Assembly: GCF_963678635.1 (NCBI RefSeq)
Contig: NC_087066.1
Location: 32,617,301 to 32,681,300 of the forward strand
Direction: 5' to 3'
Source: Symsagittifera roscoffensis
Lineage: Eukaryota; Xenacoelomorpha; Acoela; Convolutidae
DNA: 64,000 nt
The stretch's first letter is position 1. Every line of letters begins with the position of its first letter. Below the pieces are notes generated by a model. That model made no database searches, was not told the DNA's origin, and saw nothing but the letters and a program-made list of their open reading frames with translations. The translations under genes and the position numbers were made by a program. Shown in pieces: positions 41,091 to 52,769 of the stretch.

Positions 41091-41448
41091 AAACAGCAAA
41101 ACAAACATTTCAAAAAATGTCAATTTTATGGTTGAAAATTTTATCGTGAAAGTAGCCCAACGAGATAAAACAGTGATTGTTTCGAATCAAAAGTTTAACC
41201 TAGAAAAAAAATCGAAAACCGAAAAATCAGATTTCAGAAAGATCAAATTTTCAATACTTTTTTCGAAAAAAATGAAAACAAGAACAAACAGACGAAATAA
41301 GTGATAAAGACTTCAACACAATTAACAGCTCGTGAAAAATGTGTCAATGACCTCAAGACCATAAAATATAAAATGGTTAATTTTTGAAAGGAATTTCCAA
41401 TTTTCGGAAAAAATAAATTGTCTTATGGCGCATTAATTTTCAAGAATA

Positions 41449-42545
41449 CTAGCGTGTAACGCACCTCCGATGCTTCGAGTTTATGACAACTCATAAGGAA
41501 CCGAACATAAAGGCAAAATAACTGCATCCTTTTAATGTACTCTGACAGCAACCAACTACAGATTTTTTTATTCAAATTTTGAAAAACCATACAATTTTTT
41601 TTAATATTTAAGTTCGTTGCACATTTTTAATACGACAGAAAAACTTCACATCTAGAAAACTCAACGCAATTGAGCAGTCAGTCTCATTTGGACGCAAGAG
41701 TTGCAACTTCTGAGAGTACTCACAGTACCCAACTACAGTGTAGGGAATTTCATATTTTTTAAGAAGCTTCAAATTAAACATTTCTATACATTTTTTTTAG
41801 AAAAAAAACAAGAAAAGTGCCAAATCTCGGAAACTATAAAAATTTGGAGGCAAGATTTGCAACTCCTGAGACCTTGAGAGTACTCTGACAGCCCTCACTA
41901 GATGTAAAATTTCTGAAAATTTTTGAGAGAATAACAAGAAACGTCATATCTTGAAAACTACCAGAACTTGAGCAGTCAAATTTGAAAGACAAATTTGCAA
42001 CTCTTTGGAGCACCCTGACAGAGCCACACTTTAGAGATGGGAACATCAAATTTTTTGAAATTTTTTAAACCTAATTCTGTGAAAAAATCTAGAAAAACGT
42101 AAAATATCGGAAACAACAAAGACTTGAGCGGTCATATTCAGCGGTAAGATTCGCAACCCCCTGAGAGTACACTGACAGCACCCAACAACAGGGTTGATAA
42201 TTACAAATTTTGTGAAATTTTTCAAATTTAGGATATATAGAAATTTTTGAAAAATCTCGAAAATTGCCGTTTCTCGTAAACTAGAAGGATTTGGTTATTC
42301 ATATATGGAGGCCAAAAATCCCAAAACCTGAAAAGAACTGAACGCAACCTAATATTGGGATGCTTATTTCAAATTTGGTGAAATAAACACGCAAATGAAA
42401 CTGGAAAATTGAAAAAAAATCTTAACCATTGCAATATACGATATAGCTAAACGTGAAAAAACTCTTTCGTTAAACATGCAAAATTATTACGCTTAAACAT
42501 GGAGAGATAGCTGTCGCGCGCATTTAAATAAAGTATATATGTTTC
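41449..42545 (-). mobile_element. HINE/Helentron-like element, family 1, copy 3
   Basis: The inverted 3' end (CTAG 41449-41452, then 'cgtgtaacgcacctccgatg') lies at the left. Tandem core units with 'gtactctgacag' and 'gcaa(c/t)tct' follow, and the right end carries the 5' part seen in copy 1 ('ccattgcaatatacgatata', 'gcttaaacatgg', 'catttaaata'). An essentially complete copy of about 1.1 kb with fewer core units than copy 1. Confidence 0.8.
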
Positions 42546-42849
42546 ATTCAAACTTGATTAAAATAACCTAATTTGAGACAACTGTATCGATGGATAACTC
42601 CTACATTCCTCTGGGAATTCAGAAAACTAGAAACCACTTTTGATTAACAAAGAAGAATAAACTCACGTTTATTTCGCGCCATTTGCTCTTTTCTTGAATT
42701 TCCTCCGAATAAAAAACACCACGACCTATAAAAGACTTCACTACTTTCAATGATACCTTATTATTGTAATTACTTTTGAAACACTACTGAACAATCATAA
42801 CTGAGTAGATTGACACCCATTGAGTCGAAAATGTTATTCTCGGAAATTT

Positions 42850-43870
42850 ATTTGTCGTTCGAATTACGGATGAAAAAGCTGTTGATATATCACTCAACCC
42901 AATCTGACGATTATTTGCGGTACCTGATGTTGGGCGGAAAGCAAAAAGAAAAAACTACAACACACCCCAATACAAAGTTCCTCCCCATTTCCAATGGTCT
43001 GAAAAATTATAGAAAATCATAAGTTGTTAAATTACAAACTCATGGAAAAACTCGAAAAACCTATGCTTTTGAAAGTAAGCAGAGAAAAAAAAGGTTAGCC
43101 GGTAGCTGTGCAAGTAGCACAAAAAGTTTCCAACAATATTCTTAAAACAATACGTAAGATTTTTTCTATTTTTGTTTCAATATACTGTTGTTTATTTTTG
43201 TGTATGGTTTAATGAAAGGATCTGAAGAAAACCTGAAACTGGTATATTCAACAGTCACAGCAAAATAGGAAAATTGGGAAACGGTTCTTTCGTTTTGCTT
43301 TGTTTTGAAAAATTGTGGTTGTTTGAATAAAAGGGTTTTTAAATGAAATATCACTCGACCCATTCTGATGATTATTTGTGGTAAATTTTTTGGTTGAAAA
43401 CAATAAGCATGCTCGCCCACATTCTCTAAAAATAGACAAACAAGTTTTCTCGACACTAAGAACTTTTATTCAACATTTTTAATGTCATTCAAATCACGAC
43501 TGAAAGGGCTTCAATATGATATATCACTCGACTTATTTCTATGATTATTTGTGGTACCTGAGTTTTTAAGTACAAAACAAAAATGAAATAAGAATAGCCG
43601 CTTTCTGTGCAACTAGCTTAGAATGTTCCGGCCACAGTCTTGAAAGTAACTCTGCCCATTTCGATGATTATTTGTGGCACCTGATTTTGCGAAGAAAACA
43701 AAAAGGAAAAACAGGAAAAAACTAAAATGCACCCGAAAACAAAGTTTCTCCATGTTTTTCAAATGGTCGGAGCAAATCAAGAAAAGAAAAACTAAAATAC
43801 ACCCGAATACAAGGTGTCTTTAAATGATGGGAACAATAAGCGGTAGTCCGACAATTAAAATCTTTTCTAA
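42850..43870 (+). repeat. Cluster of four dispersed repeat R copies
   Basis: Copies at about 42850-43010, 43330-43400, 43435-43580 and 43640-43870, each with 'atatatcactcgac'-like text, 'tgattatttgtggtac' and/or 'cccgaatacaaagttcctcc'. They are spaced irregularly with variable 5' lengths. Confidence 0.65.
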
Positions 43871-43879
43871 ACCTAAAAG

Positions 43880-44497
43880 AAAATAGTTTCATGCTATTTT
43901 TTTTTTCAGAACGGAGAATCATTCTCGTTTCACTCCATGTGTGAATACAAATGAGAATACACCGACTAGACAGAAAACTACCAACGAAAGGGTTGTGCTC
44001 AGAAACGTCAAAGTAAAATCCGTCATCTAAACGATTTACCTAACAAATTTCTACATTTTCAAGTTATCAACATAAGTTTTGAAAATTAGCCTAAAACTTT
44101 CAATTAAAACTTTCTTTGTAAAAATGACCTGACTAAGAACGGTCGCATTCAGTTTCTTCGCCACTTGTCACGACACACCAGCAACCATAAAAACAACAAA
44201 GAAGCGCGAAACTGCACTTCGTGGACATTGGGGGAAAATAGGGAATATACGACTTACTACGAATAATAATTTTTGCCTCTTTAAATATGATGCAAAACTC
44301 CATAAATAAAACATCTAGCTGTGCTACGTAACTCGTTTGAAACTAAACTAAATCGAAAAATTGATTTACATGATATTTATTGAGAAACTCAGAGATTATT
44401 AAATGACGACCAAGTACGTGTAATCATACTAAAAATTATTGATTTCAGAGGTCAGTTTTGCAGTCACTTAGCAACTAAATTCAGATAAAATTTATCT
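43880..44497. other. Intergenic, downstream of ANKRD50
   Basis: No gene recognised. A GGCGAAG-like remnant is near 44196. Confidence 0.4.
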
Positions 44498-44503
44498 TTT
44501 ATT
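44498..44503 (-). terminator. Polyadenylation signal of ANKRD50
   Basis: AATAAA on the minus strand about 315 bp past the stop codon. Confidence 0.5.
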
Positions 44504-44817
44504 GCACTAAAATTATCAACAATTGAAGAAGAAATAGAAAATTTTTTGGAAAGAAAGCCTTGAATAGATTGTGTTTTTACAGAGTGAGCATTAATATCGC
44601 ACCTTTTTGCAATCGTATAGCCAAATAAAATATCTTAGTTTAAGATGTATTAACCATCTACAAACAGTGATTTTACTCCGCCCCTGAAACTCATTACAAA
44701 AATAGATCACAAAATTGGGCGTTTTGTGCAAAATACAGATAGATAAAGTTTGTAGCAAATTCAAGAGTCAAGTTACAGAAAAACTATCGTCATGCTGATT
44801 GTAGAATTGAAGCTAAG

Positions 44818-47800
44818 TCAGATCACTGTCTCCACTTTAGACCGTCTGCTTGTGGACGTTGCGGGTGACGCCAATGCATTTTTCGAAGCGATAGATAGGC
44901 GTGAAAAATCGCCCGTGGAACTCTCAGGTTCGATAATTGTTTCAAGTTTCGGTTTGCGACACAGAGCTGCTCGTCTAGCCGCCTCGCCGTGGTTGATGTA
45001 ATTGCTTTTCATTCCGACAGCCGGCTGCGAACCTGACTGGGATCCTCCGGAACCAGAGCTGGCAGGATCTGTTGGACTCTTTGCCGACGGACTGATTACT
45101 GGCTCAGGAACCGCTTTGCTGAGACCTCCAGTGTGAATAAAAAGATTAGCAGATTCTCTGGGTTTTCTAGGGAGAGGGGGAGGGGCTCGTTTTTGGTATA
45201 TTAACGTCGGTTCTTTCGGGGGTAATGGGGGCGGTCTACGAGGCATTGGTATTGAAGGTGTTGTAACGTACACTGGATTCGATCTTGCCAAGTAATTAGG
45301 ATTATTTGGGTTCATATTTACATCATGAGTTGGGTTCATTGCCCTCATATGAGGTGATACCGGTGGGAAGGCATCCAGGTGCGGGTTGGGCCTGTACGGT
45401 TCCTGATTTGAAGTCTGGCTATCGAGAGATCCTTTCCGGCTTTGCGGTTTCCGCTCATAGTTAACAATTCTGTTCGACATCTGAGTTTGAGGATCGTATG
45501 ACTGTAGATGAGTCAAGTCTACCAGACGCATGTAGTCCGACTTCTTGACTGCATCATCTTTCGATGTTTTTGGAGGACAGAAATACTGTTTCGTTCCGCT
45601 ATTGGCTGACGAGGTCTGAGGTTGGTTCGCCGTTTGTCGCGTCAGTGGAGAACAGGGCGCTGGTTGTCTGCATCCCAAAGGTGAAAAGTGATGGTAGTCT
45701 GACAAGTTACCACGTGAAGGCGTCAAGTTCACCGGTTGACCTTGCTGCTGCCCCATGAACGCACCTTGAGTTGGAATAAGTGTGCCTGACTCAGTCAACG
45801 CACTTTGCTGACTTCCTAAGGAGTAATTGGAGGACTGCTGCACGTGGTGTCCCATCATCTGCTGTCCCTGCTGGAATCCGAAGAAGGCCTGCGACATTTC
45901 TCCTCCAGGTCCCGGCGACAACTGGGGGAAATTGGGCGAGTTTTGTTGCGAATACTTCATAGTGCCATCGCGCATGTTTAACGTACTACTGTTGAATGAA
46001 GAAGGCATTTCGCAATTAAACAACGGGTGGCTGAATTTTGAGTCTTTTCCATGAGAAGATGGACCATTGAGTCGAAATACTTTTGAGATTTTGTCGAAAA
46101 CAGACAGGCGCCGCTGCTTCTTTTGAATCTGCTTTTCCCTCGACTCTTGTTCTTGCTTCCACGCCTGCTGTAAAATGGACATTTGCAGATACTCAGTGGC
46201 TGTTTCATGGGATGACATCGGCTGCTGATTTTGAGGTAAAACTTGAGTTCCTGATGGGTCACAAAAAGTGGAGTCCTGCATGGAATAACTGAGGTAGCTC
46301 TGGTTGAACGAGTGGCTCTGCGAAGATGGATCCTCCGATGAATGCTCTCCAAGGCTGGACGCAACTGCGTGATCAAAATTATGATAACCAATCACTGCCT
46401 TGTTTTGGTTGTGAGGGGAAAATTGCGACATTATTGACATGTTCGGCTGTTGAAATGAGGTAGAAATCTTAGCTGCTGCAGTTTCTCCTGAGGATCGTCT
46501 TTCATTTGCCTTTATACTATGTCCTATAGTATTCGTATGTTCGGCAGCACATGGTTCGTCATAGTGATTATATATTTGTTCTTCGTTATCAACAACGGCA
46601 CCTTTCCTCGAATCTAGGGATCCTTGGTTATTTTCAATTCTCTTAGTTATTGCTCGCTTGTCTAGACTGGAGTTTGCCGACGATGAAGACACGCTGATGT
46701 TGGGATCCGTAGCGCTTTGATTGATTCCAAAAGCAACAACATCGTTCGTTGCTCCTCCTAAGGACTGGCAAGAAAAGTGATCTGAGGAGATGGACAAAGC
46801 TGCACTTTGACGATGTTCACTTCGCATGGTGTTCTTGTTCGACTGAAGAGAGTTTAGAAATCGGCTGTTTCTCTGTTGCGCTTCTAAAGCAACTCGACTA
46901 GGCAAAGCAGGGGCAGTAGTATCGTTAGCAGCACTGGTCGAATAATTATCCGTTCTTTTGTTGGGTGAGAAGTTCTGGTTTGCACTTTCCGGCAAACTGC
47001 CATATGCTTCTAATAACTGTACGATCTCTTTATGGCCGTTTTTGACCGCAATTCGCATTGGATTCCTTCCATGCTCGTCTTCATGCTGCGGATCAGCCTG
47101 ATGATGCAACAAATACTTGACCGTATCCAAGTGACCTTCTTGCACGGCTATGACTAAGGCTGTTGCTCCTTGTTTGCACGAGTGCTCGATGTCCGCTCCG
47201 TAGGCCAGCATAAGTTCGACCACATCTTTCCTATTTTCCCAAGCAGCCATTAGCAGTCCAGTGAGACCTTCGTTGTCAGCTTGATAACAATCAGCTCCGT
47301 TTTCTAGTAAAAGTTGACACATATCTACATGCCCCACCCATGCAGCTACAATCAATGCAGACCTGCCATTATTGTCCACACTATTTACATTAGCCCCCTT
47401 GTCAATCAAGTGCTTCACCATTGTCACTTTGTTGTCCTGTGCTAGAAAGTACAAAACTGTGCGACCTTCTGGATCTCTTATTTCCAGATCACAGCCGATT
47501 GATTGAAAGTGGTCCACAATAGGAATCCTTTCTTCCAACGCCGCAAAACGGAACGCGTCCAGACCATTATGAGCTGTATGTTTGTAATCTGCGCCTTCTC
47601 TTAAGAGGTACTTGAGCGCAGATAAGCTTCCATTTTCGGCAGCGTAAATCAAAGGTGTCTTTCCATCGTTGTCTAACTCGTCCAGCCTCGCTCCGGCTTC
47701 TAGAAGCATATGACACATTTCCACAGTTCCCTCGCTCGCCGCCAGATGCAGTGGGGTACAGCCAACGTCGTCCTTGTGGTTCTCGTCCAAATTGTGTTCT

Positions 47801-48018
47801 ATGAGGATGTTGGCCACTTCCACGTGTGCTTGGAGTGCTGCTAGTGACAGTAGAGAGCGGCCTTCACTGTCCACTACGTCCTGCTGTGCTCCCCAGTTGA
47901 TCAAGGCTATCACTGTAGCTGCCTGACCACCGTGCACTGCGTGGTATAGAGCAGTTCGTCCTAGTGAGTCTGAGAATTGTGCACTCGCTTTTCCTCTGCT
48001 CAGAAGCAACTCTACAAT
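44818..48018 (-). CDS. ANKRD50: ANKRD50, terminal coding exon
   Basis: 1066 codons plus stop, beginning after acceptor ctttgtttag (AG 48020-48019) in phase 0. The first ~340 residues are ankyrin repeats colinear with ANKRD50: the DSEGRSLLSLAALQAHVEVA block, LDENHKDDVGCTPLHLAASE, NDGKTPLIYAAENG, the diverged VLYFLAQDNKVTMVKHLI repeat, and GATALVIAVQEGH, ending in KNGHKEIVQLLEAYGS. The remaining ~720 residues are low complexity (Ser/Gln/Pro-rich). Two SH3-ligand-like stretches lie near the C-terminus (RRPPPLPPKEP and APPPLPRKPRE), a longer tail than I recall for vertebrate ANKRD50. ANKRD50 is known as a retromer/SNX27-WASH partner in endosome-to-plasma-membrane recycling; that role is by homology. 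Confidence 0.92.
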   Translation of the reverse strand: MVELLLSRGKASAQFSDSLGRTALYHAVHGGQAATVIALINWGAQQDVVDSEGRSLLSLAALQAHVEVANILIEHNLDENHKDDVGCTPLHLAASEGTVEMCHMLLEAGARLDELDNDGKTPLIYAAENGSLSALKYLLREGADYKHTAHNGLDAFRFAALEERIPIVDHFQSIGCDLEIRDPEGRTVLYFLAQDNKVTMVKHLIDKGANVNSVDNNGRSALIVAAWVGHVDMCQLLLENGADCYQADNEGLTGLLMAAWENRKDVVELMLAYGADIEHSCKQGATALVIAVQEGHLDTVKYLLHHQADPQHEDEHGRNPMRIAVKNGHKEIVQLLEAYGSLPESANQNFSPNKRTDNYSTSAANDTTAPALPSRVALEAQQRNSRFLNSLQSNKNTMRSEHRQSAALSISSDHFSCQSLGGATNDVVAFGINQSATDPNISVSSSSANSSLDKRAITKRIENNQGSLDSRKGAVVDNEEQIYNHYDEPCAAEHTNTIGHSIKANERRSSGETAAAKISTSFQQPNMSIMSQFSPHNQNKAVIGYHNFDHAVASSLGEHSSEDPSSQSHSFNQSYLSYSMQDSTFCDPSGTQVLPQNQQPMSSHETATEYLQMSILQQAWKQEQESREKQIQKKQRRLSVFDKISKVFRLNGPSSHGKDSKFSHPLFNCEMPSSFNSSTLNMRDGTMKYSQQNSPNFPQLSPGPGGEMSQAFFGFQQGQQMMGHHVQQSSNYSLGSQQSALTESGTLIPTQGAFMGQQQGQPVNLTPSRGNLSDYHHFSPLGCRQPAPCSPLTRQTANQPQTSSANSGTKQYFCPPKTSKDDAVKKSDYMRLVDLTHLQSYDPQTQMSNRIVNYERKPQSRKGSLDSQTSNQEPYRPNPHLDAFPPVSPHMRAMNPTHDVNMNPNNPNYLARSNPVYVTTPSIPMPRRPPPLPPKEPTLIYQKRAPPPLPRKPRESANLFIHTGGLSKAVPEPVISPSAKSPTDPASSGSGGSQSGSQPAVGMKSNYINHGEAARRAALCRKPKLETIIEPESSTGDFSRLSIASKNALASPATSTSRRSKVETVI

Positions 48019-48516
48019 CTAAACAAAGTACACTTTGCATTCAGTTACTGCCATTCAAATTAGTTTTCATTTTCGAGAAGACTGAGCTTCGATAAGAAAC
48101 AAGTCAACATTCTCTTTTCACTTTCTTCATGCAAGTAGCGACCGCGCCCACAGATTTCCGCCCGAGAATTGCCCAAATATACATTCCCAGGTCCTCTCTT
48201 CAGACAAAGAAAATTTTTTTTGTTTAAATTCTGCGTTAGATCCCCTCAAAATTCGTTCATATTATCGGCAAAGGCTCTTTCATAACATTTTTTTAAGCGG
48301 TCGATCAAAAAAGAGTACGATAAAGTGAACCAGAAGGAAGCCTTTGGGTCAGGCAGCTACAGTGGTCAGGCAGCTACAGTAACCCTATGACATTCTCTTA
48401 AATCCTCCCTACTTTTCAATCACACTAGACACCATTTTTACGCAATGCATGAGCTTCAATGAGCTTAAACCCACATTGATCCTGTATTAAGTCAAAGCTA
48501 TTAGATGATTACTGAC

Positions 48517-48612
48517 CCTGTTGTGTCCCTGTGCGGCCGCTATGCCCAATGGAGACATGCCATCACTGTTCACATAGTCGACTGTGGCCTTCGCCTCCAG
48601 CAACACATTTAC
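48517..48612 (-). CDS. ANKRD50: ANKRD50, internal exon (one ankyrin repeat)
   Basis: 32 codons, phase 0 on both sides: VNVLLEAKATVDYVNSDGMS then PLGIAAAQGHNR. Acceptor gatatttag, donor AGG|gtcagt. Aligns with [20 protein letters not shown] of human ANKRD50. Confidence 0.88.
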
Positions 48613-48659
48613 CTAAATATCACAACTTCCTCAGACAGCACGATACACCACGGATAATA

Positions 48660-48815
48660 GGCACAACACACAACAATGCGTTTTAAAGGATAGGGCTTAC
48701 AATGGCACTGTGAAAAACATAGCCAACAGACAGTTGGAAAAGAGTCAATGAACGGAGGTAAACGGAAAAAATACACTGACTTGTTTTTCGAAACAATCTC
48801 AACCTTTAAATTTCC
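48660..48815. other. Part of the ANKRD50 intron between 48613 and 49126
   Basis: AT-rich intron with no recognised feature except repeat family D starting near 48820. Total intron length 514 bp. Confidence 0.4.
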
Positions 48816-48819
48816 GAAA

Positions 48820-49065
48820 AAAATAGACGGTCTTAAAGCGCTTTGAATTTCTAGAACAATTTATTATTGACAATTTTTTGATAAAATTAACCCTATTTGT
48901 ACACTCGAACTATAGTTAAAATGTTTGATTCGCTGGGATTCTGATAATTTTCGAAACTAGAAGTCGATCACATTTTTCGATAATGGAGTTTGCCTTCCTT
49001 TTAACGAAGGAAATGAAGTGATCTCAACGAAGAAATCATAAAACAAACCGCGAAAAATCAAAATT
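48820..49065 (+). repeat. Repeat family D copy in ANKRD50 intron
   Basis: 'gcgctttgaatttctagaac', 'aattttcgaaactagaagtc', 'gaagaaatcataaaacaaac'. Relatives at about 11380-11660 and 49900-50130. Confidence 0.55.
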
Positions 49066-49126
49066 TGTTCTACATTTCCCGTGTTTTGTTAAGATGCAAT
49101 TTTAGTAGGTTCTTGATCCAACTGAC

Positions 49127-49327
49127 CGTGTCCGCGTGTCTCTCGTGCTGTGAGTTGAGGAATGCAAACACCAGTGCAGTGTGTCCGGCTGAGTCGGTGT
49201 GGTCTATGAGTGCACCCCTGCTCAACAGCATAGACACTATGTCCACGTGGCCAGCATACGCACACGCTATCAGAGCAGTGCGCCCCAAGTTGTCTTCACT
49301 GTTCACGTTCGCACCACCCTCCACCAA
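49127..49327 (-). CDS. ANKRD50: ANKRD50, most 5' exon in the window
   Basis: 67 codons, phase 0 at both ends: LVEGGANVNSEDNLGRTALI...HTALVFAFLNSQHERHADT. Acceptor attgggtttcag (AG 49329-49328), donor ACG|gtcagt. It keeps the irregular long repeat of ANKRD50 (human ALCVPASKGHASVV). Earlier exons, including the P-loop NTPase-like part expected in this family, were not found to 64000, so the gene is 5'-partial here. Confidence 0.88.
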
Positions 49328-50880
49328 CTGAAACCCAATTACATCATACATAATTTGTTGAACAACGCAAAACATTCCAAACCACATTTATCCCAACTAT
49401 ACCCCTCAACAACTGGCCAGATTGCCCAAGTCCCAAGTGCTCTACTGTTGCGTGCAACAACACGATAATGGCGACAAACTACCACAATTCGTTTTTTTTT
49501 TCAATGAATCGTTCAATTTGACAACCTCAGATTTCTTAAATAATGCAGGAAAGGTATGCTTTATAAAAATCAATTCAATTGAAAAACGGTATCGATGCGT
49601 TTTTTTTTGTATTTCAATGAAAAAAGTTTTTTCAATTTATTTCAAATATTTTGCAAAGTTCATAACGAGTTGTACCAATTGTGCATTCGTATTCGACAAC
49701 AAAGAGAGCAAATAATAAAAAGTGAGCTAAATTAAGATGTGAGAGTTAAAACAGTCACCCAGTAAATAGTCATCAAAAGACCAATTTAAAAAGCAAAGCA
49801 AACAAAAGATTAACTCGTCAAAAATTCTCGTGTAAAAAAAACATAGCCAATCCAAGATTGGCGAAGAGTTAAGATCGCAAGTGAACATGAAAAAAAAAAC
49901 ACTGACTTTCTTGAAAAAATCTCAAATTTCGAATTTCAAAGAAAAAAATGGATGCCCTTTAAACTCTTTGAATTTCTAGAAAATTAACGACGGGCGCTTT
50001 TTTTGATAACATGAACCCAACTATAGAAAACTGGATCAATAGGGAAAATTTTCATTCCGCTGGAAATCTAAAAAATAAATTCCACTTTCGAAACTAGAAG
50101 TCGTTCACGTTTTTCCGCGCTATTCGTTTTTGGAGAGTGCCATTTACGCCACTTTCCGCATATGAACTTCAATTGAACTCAAAAATGCATATATACCTAA
50201 GTGCATTCATAAATGCATCAATATGTATGAATGTACATCTCTAATTATTAGAGACTTTTAAGACTTTTCCTGAAAAAAAATCAGCAAGACCTATATAAGA
50301 GTCTTCACTACGTTTATTACTCTTAATCAGAAAAAAAAACTATAAGCAAAGGCGAAAAGAACAAGGCTAGGTCGTTGCTGTGCAAGGAGCATAGAATGTT
50401 CGGACCACATACATACAAAACCATACAAAAGTTTTTAAAATTTTGTTTTTAAATTAGTGTCTTTTTAGAGCGTGGTGTAATGAAAGATTTGTACAAATGC
50501 GTAGAAAAACCAATTTTTATGAATAGAACGTAACTCGATTGCCTACTCGCTCGAAATTAGACTAAAACTCAAAAATTTTGTCAGCACAAAAGATTTCAAT
50601 GCAAAACTACTGAATATAATAGTCCGAAAAACATAGCAAAAAAGTACAAAAACAACCAAAAAGTTCCAAGAATGGTCGCGAACTAGTCCAAAAAAATTGT
50701 CCCATAAATAACTGTTCCAGAAAAAGATTAGAAAATTTTTCTCAGTTTAAAAACACTTTGGTTCCAACTTATCCAGATGACAAAAGGTAGTATAGCTGAG
50801 AAATTAGAACAACCTAGATAACAGCAGCGGCCACTCATTGAAAGCAATAGTACCCGAAGTATGAAAGTTAGTGCAATTTA
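49328..50880. other. ANKRD50 upstream intron or flank with repeat D copy
   Basis: No exon recognised. 49900-50130 is repeat family D. A trace of repeat R ('ctcgaaattagactaaaa') is near 50550. Confidence 0.45.
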
Positions 50881-50884
50881 AAAA

Positions 50885-52080
50885 ATGGACTCTTTAATTA
50901 ATCCATGCAAAAAAATACAGGTTGTTCAACTTGTTTCATTTGCGAACACTTGGCAACACTCAATAGAAAGGAAATTCAATAACTATCGATGTAACAAAAA
51001 TACTGAGTTACTGATTTTTGAAGGGTATGCTTATATTAAACACCGAACAGAGTCAAACGACTCCCTTTCTTGGCACTGCATTTAAAGTAGTTGGAATGGA
51101 CGTGTGCGTACAATTGAGGACTCCGTGGAGATCGTTTAAGATCACTGCATGTTCCCCGATCCGATTGACATCGAAAAACGTAAGTTCAGAAAAATGATCG
51201 AGCAGCAGTTTCGGATGTAACATAACGGCAGAGTTTTTTTCGCAGCCTAGCGTGATGGTAACCGAGAAACAGCTGTTGATTTACCAAGTTAATTCTGCTA
51301 GTCAGCAAGCTATAAACAGAGTTCGACGCGGAAAAAGACCAAAGATGGCAGAGCCAACTTCGCTGACTCGCTTTGAATCACCACTGGCCCTACATAAAAC
51401 TCACGATAGGTAGCAGCTCCTTTCGCACGATTCTGGTCCCCAAGATGAAAATCGGTTTATCACATGATTGGTTCTCGATTGGCTCCCAATGTATTCTATC
51501 AAAATTATACAATACACGCTTTAGTAGAAGTGCCTTATTCCTCTTGTTCACACTCTGCTAACCGACAAAAAAGGAAACAACTCATTCTCGCCTCATGTTG
51601 TATAAGTTGAAACCCCAAAACGCGTTACAATTGATTTTGTTCAGTCGTCAAGCAAAACACAACAATGATCCTAATTTTTGTGAGATTCTATGGATGCTTC
51701 TCGTAGCAGCCTTTCTCCACGTGGAGGACGTCCCCGCTGCTTTCGAGCTTCTTCAAGGTATTGCATCAGAAGAACATCAACCGATATTCAACTATTTTGA
51801 GGACACAGTGGTAGGCTAACTTTAAGGACGACAAAAGCCAATATTTGACATGGAGCAATGGCGTTGCCATCAAAAAGTAGAAAACGACATTTCCCGCACC
51901 AAAAACGCGGTAGAAGGTTGAAACAGCATTTCCGTAATACTAGGCGACAGTATGCATCCCTCATTTCCAAAACTCATCGAGAAGTTCAAAGACGAGCAAA
52001 AGAATGCAGATATTCATTTAGAAAAAACGCGCGCAGGAAAAGAAGTAGCGAGACCCAAAAAAGTTTAACGCTAAAAAATC
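50885..52080 (+). pseudogene. FLYWCH/MULE transposase relic
   Basis: Read across stops and frame breaks, the order fits Mutator-like elements with a FLYWCH finger: ELLIFEGYAYIKHR...SWHC (FLYWCH, 50885-51082); FPDPIDIEKRKFRKMIEQ (about 51150-51210); a long gap of decay; PAAFELLQGIASEEHQPIFNYFEDT (51735-51815, cf. LDYFEDTWIG); and ISRTKNAVEG (cf. LPRTNNAVEGWH) followed by PSFPKLIEKFKDEQKN (to about 52020). Many stop codons: dead. Its right end abuts the 2.56-kb tandem duplication. Confidence 0.8.
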
Positions 52081-52417
52081 GACAAAAACTTGATCACTAG
52101 GTCATATTGACCCTAGGATAATATTGATTTTTTGAAAATATTAAATTAGGAAACTAAATTATAATAAGAAGATTCTTTCATTTTCATTTTTCAAATTTAT
52201 TCCACCTTTCCAAGCAATAAAAAAATTCCAACTATTTTCCTTGATATTTCAAAATTGAGCTGGAGTTGACTTGAAACCGGCAAATCAATGGATGCAAACA
52301 AGGTGTGGATTTTCTTTTCCCCTCGCCCAACTCTTTAATAATGAACCCTTTGTTGTACCCGTTATCATATTTACCCAAACTTCTACTTTTTCGGAAAATT
52401 GGAAAACCTTTTGTGCC

Positions 52418-52483
52418 GCCGGTAATCCAATCTTTTCATCTCAGAGTTTGAGTCTAATGCTTTAACCACTATACCATGAGGTC
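52418..52483 (-). repeat. tRNA-Leu-like sequence (SINE head or pseudo-tRNA), unit 1
   Basis: On the minus strand: A-box-like ATGGTATAGTGGTTA, anticodon arm TTAGA-CTCAAAC-TCTGA (loop would read CAA, Leu), and a degenerate B box (GATTGGATTACC). Confidence 0.5.
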
Positions 52484-52769
52484 TTTGATTTTGATCTGAC
52501 TTTTTGTTCAATCTTTGGTTCTTTGATCTTTAATTATGCTCATGTTTGATTTTTCAAATCGTAAAATTTTCGGCGCCTAAAGATCAAGGCCAAAAACTCA
52601 AATCGTTTTGGACTGTCTTGTATGATGTTTGTTTTTTAAATTTTTTTTGATGTTTCGGACTCATAGGACTGTAAGCATGCGACTGTTTTGTATATGCACT
52701 AAAATTTTCCAAATCGTTTTTTTTTTTCGATACTTAAACAATTAATTGATATATTTCTCAGTCTTTTAA

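Noticed and set aside
45978-46391. 137-codon minus-strand frame within ANKRD50
   Set aside because: Overlaps the ANKRD50 coding exon in another frame; Arg/Ser-rich shadow.
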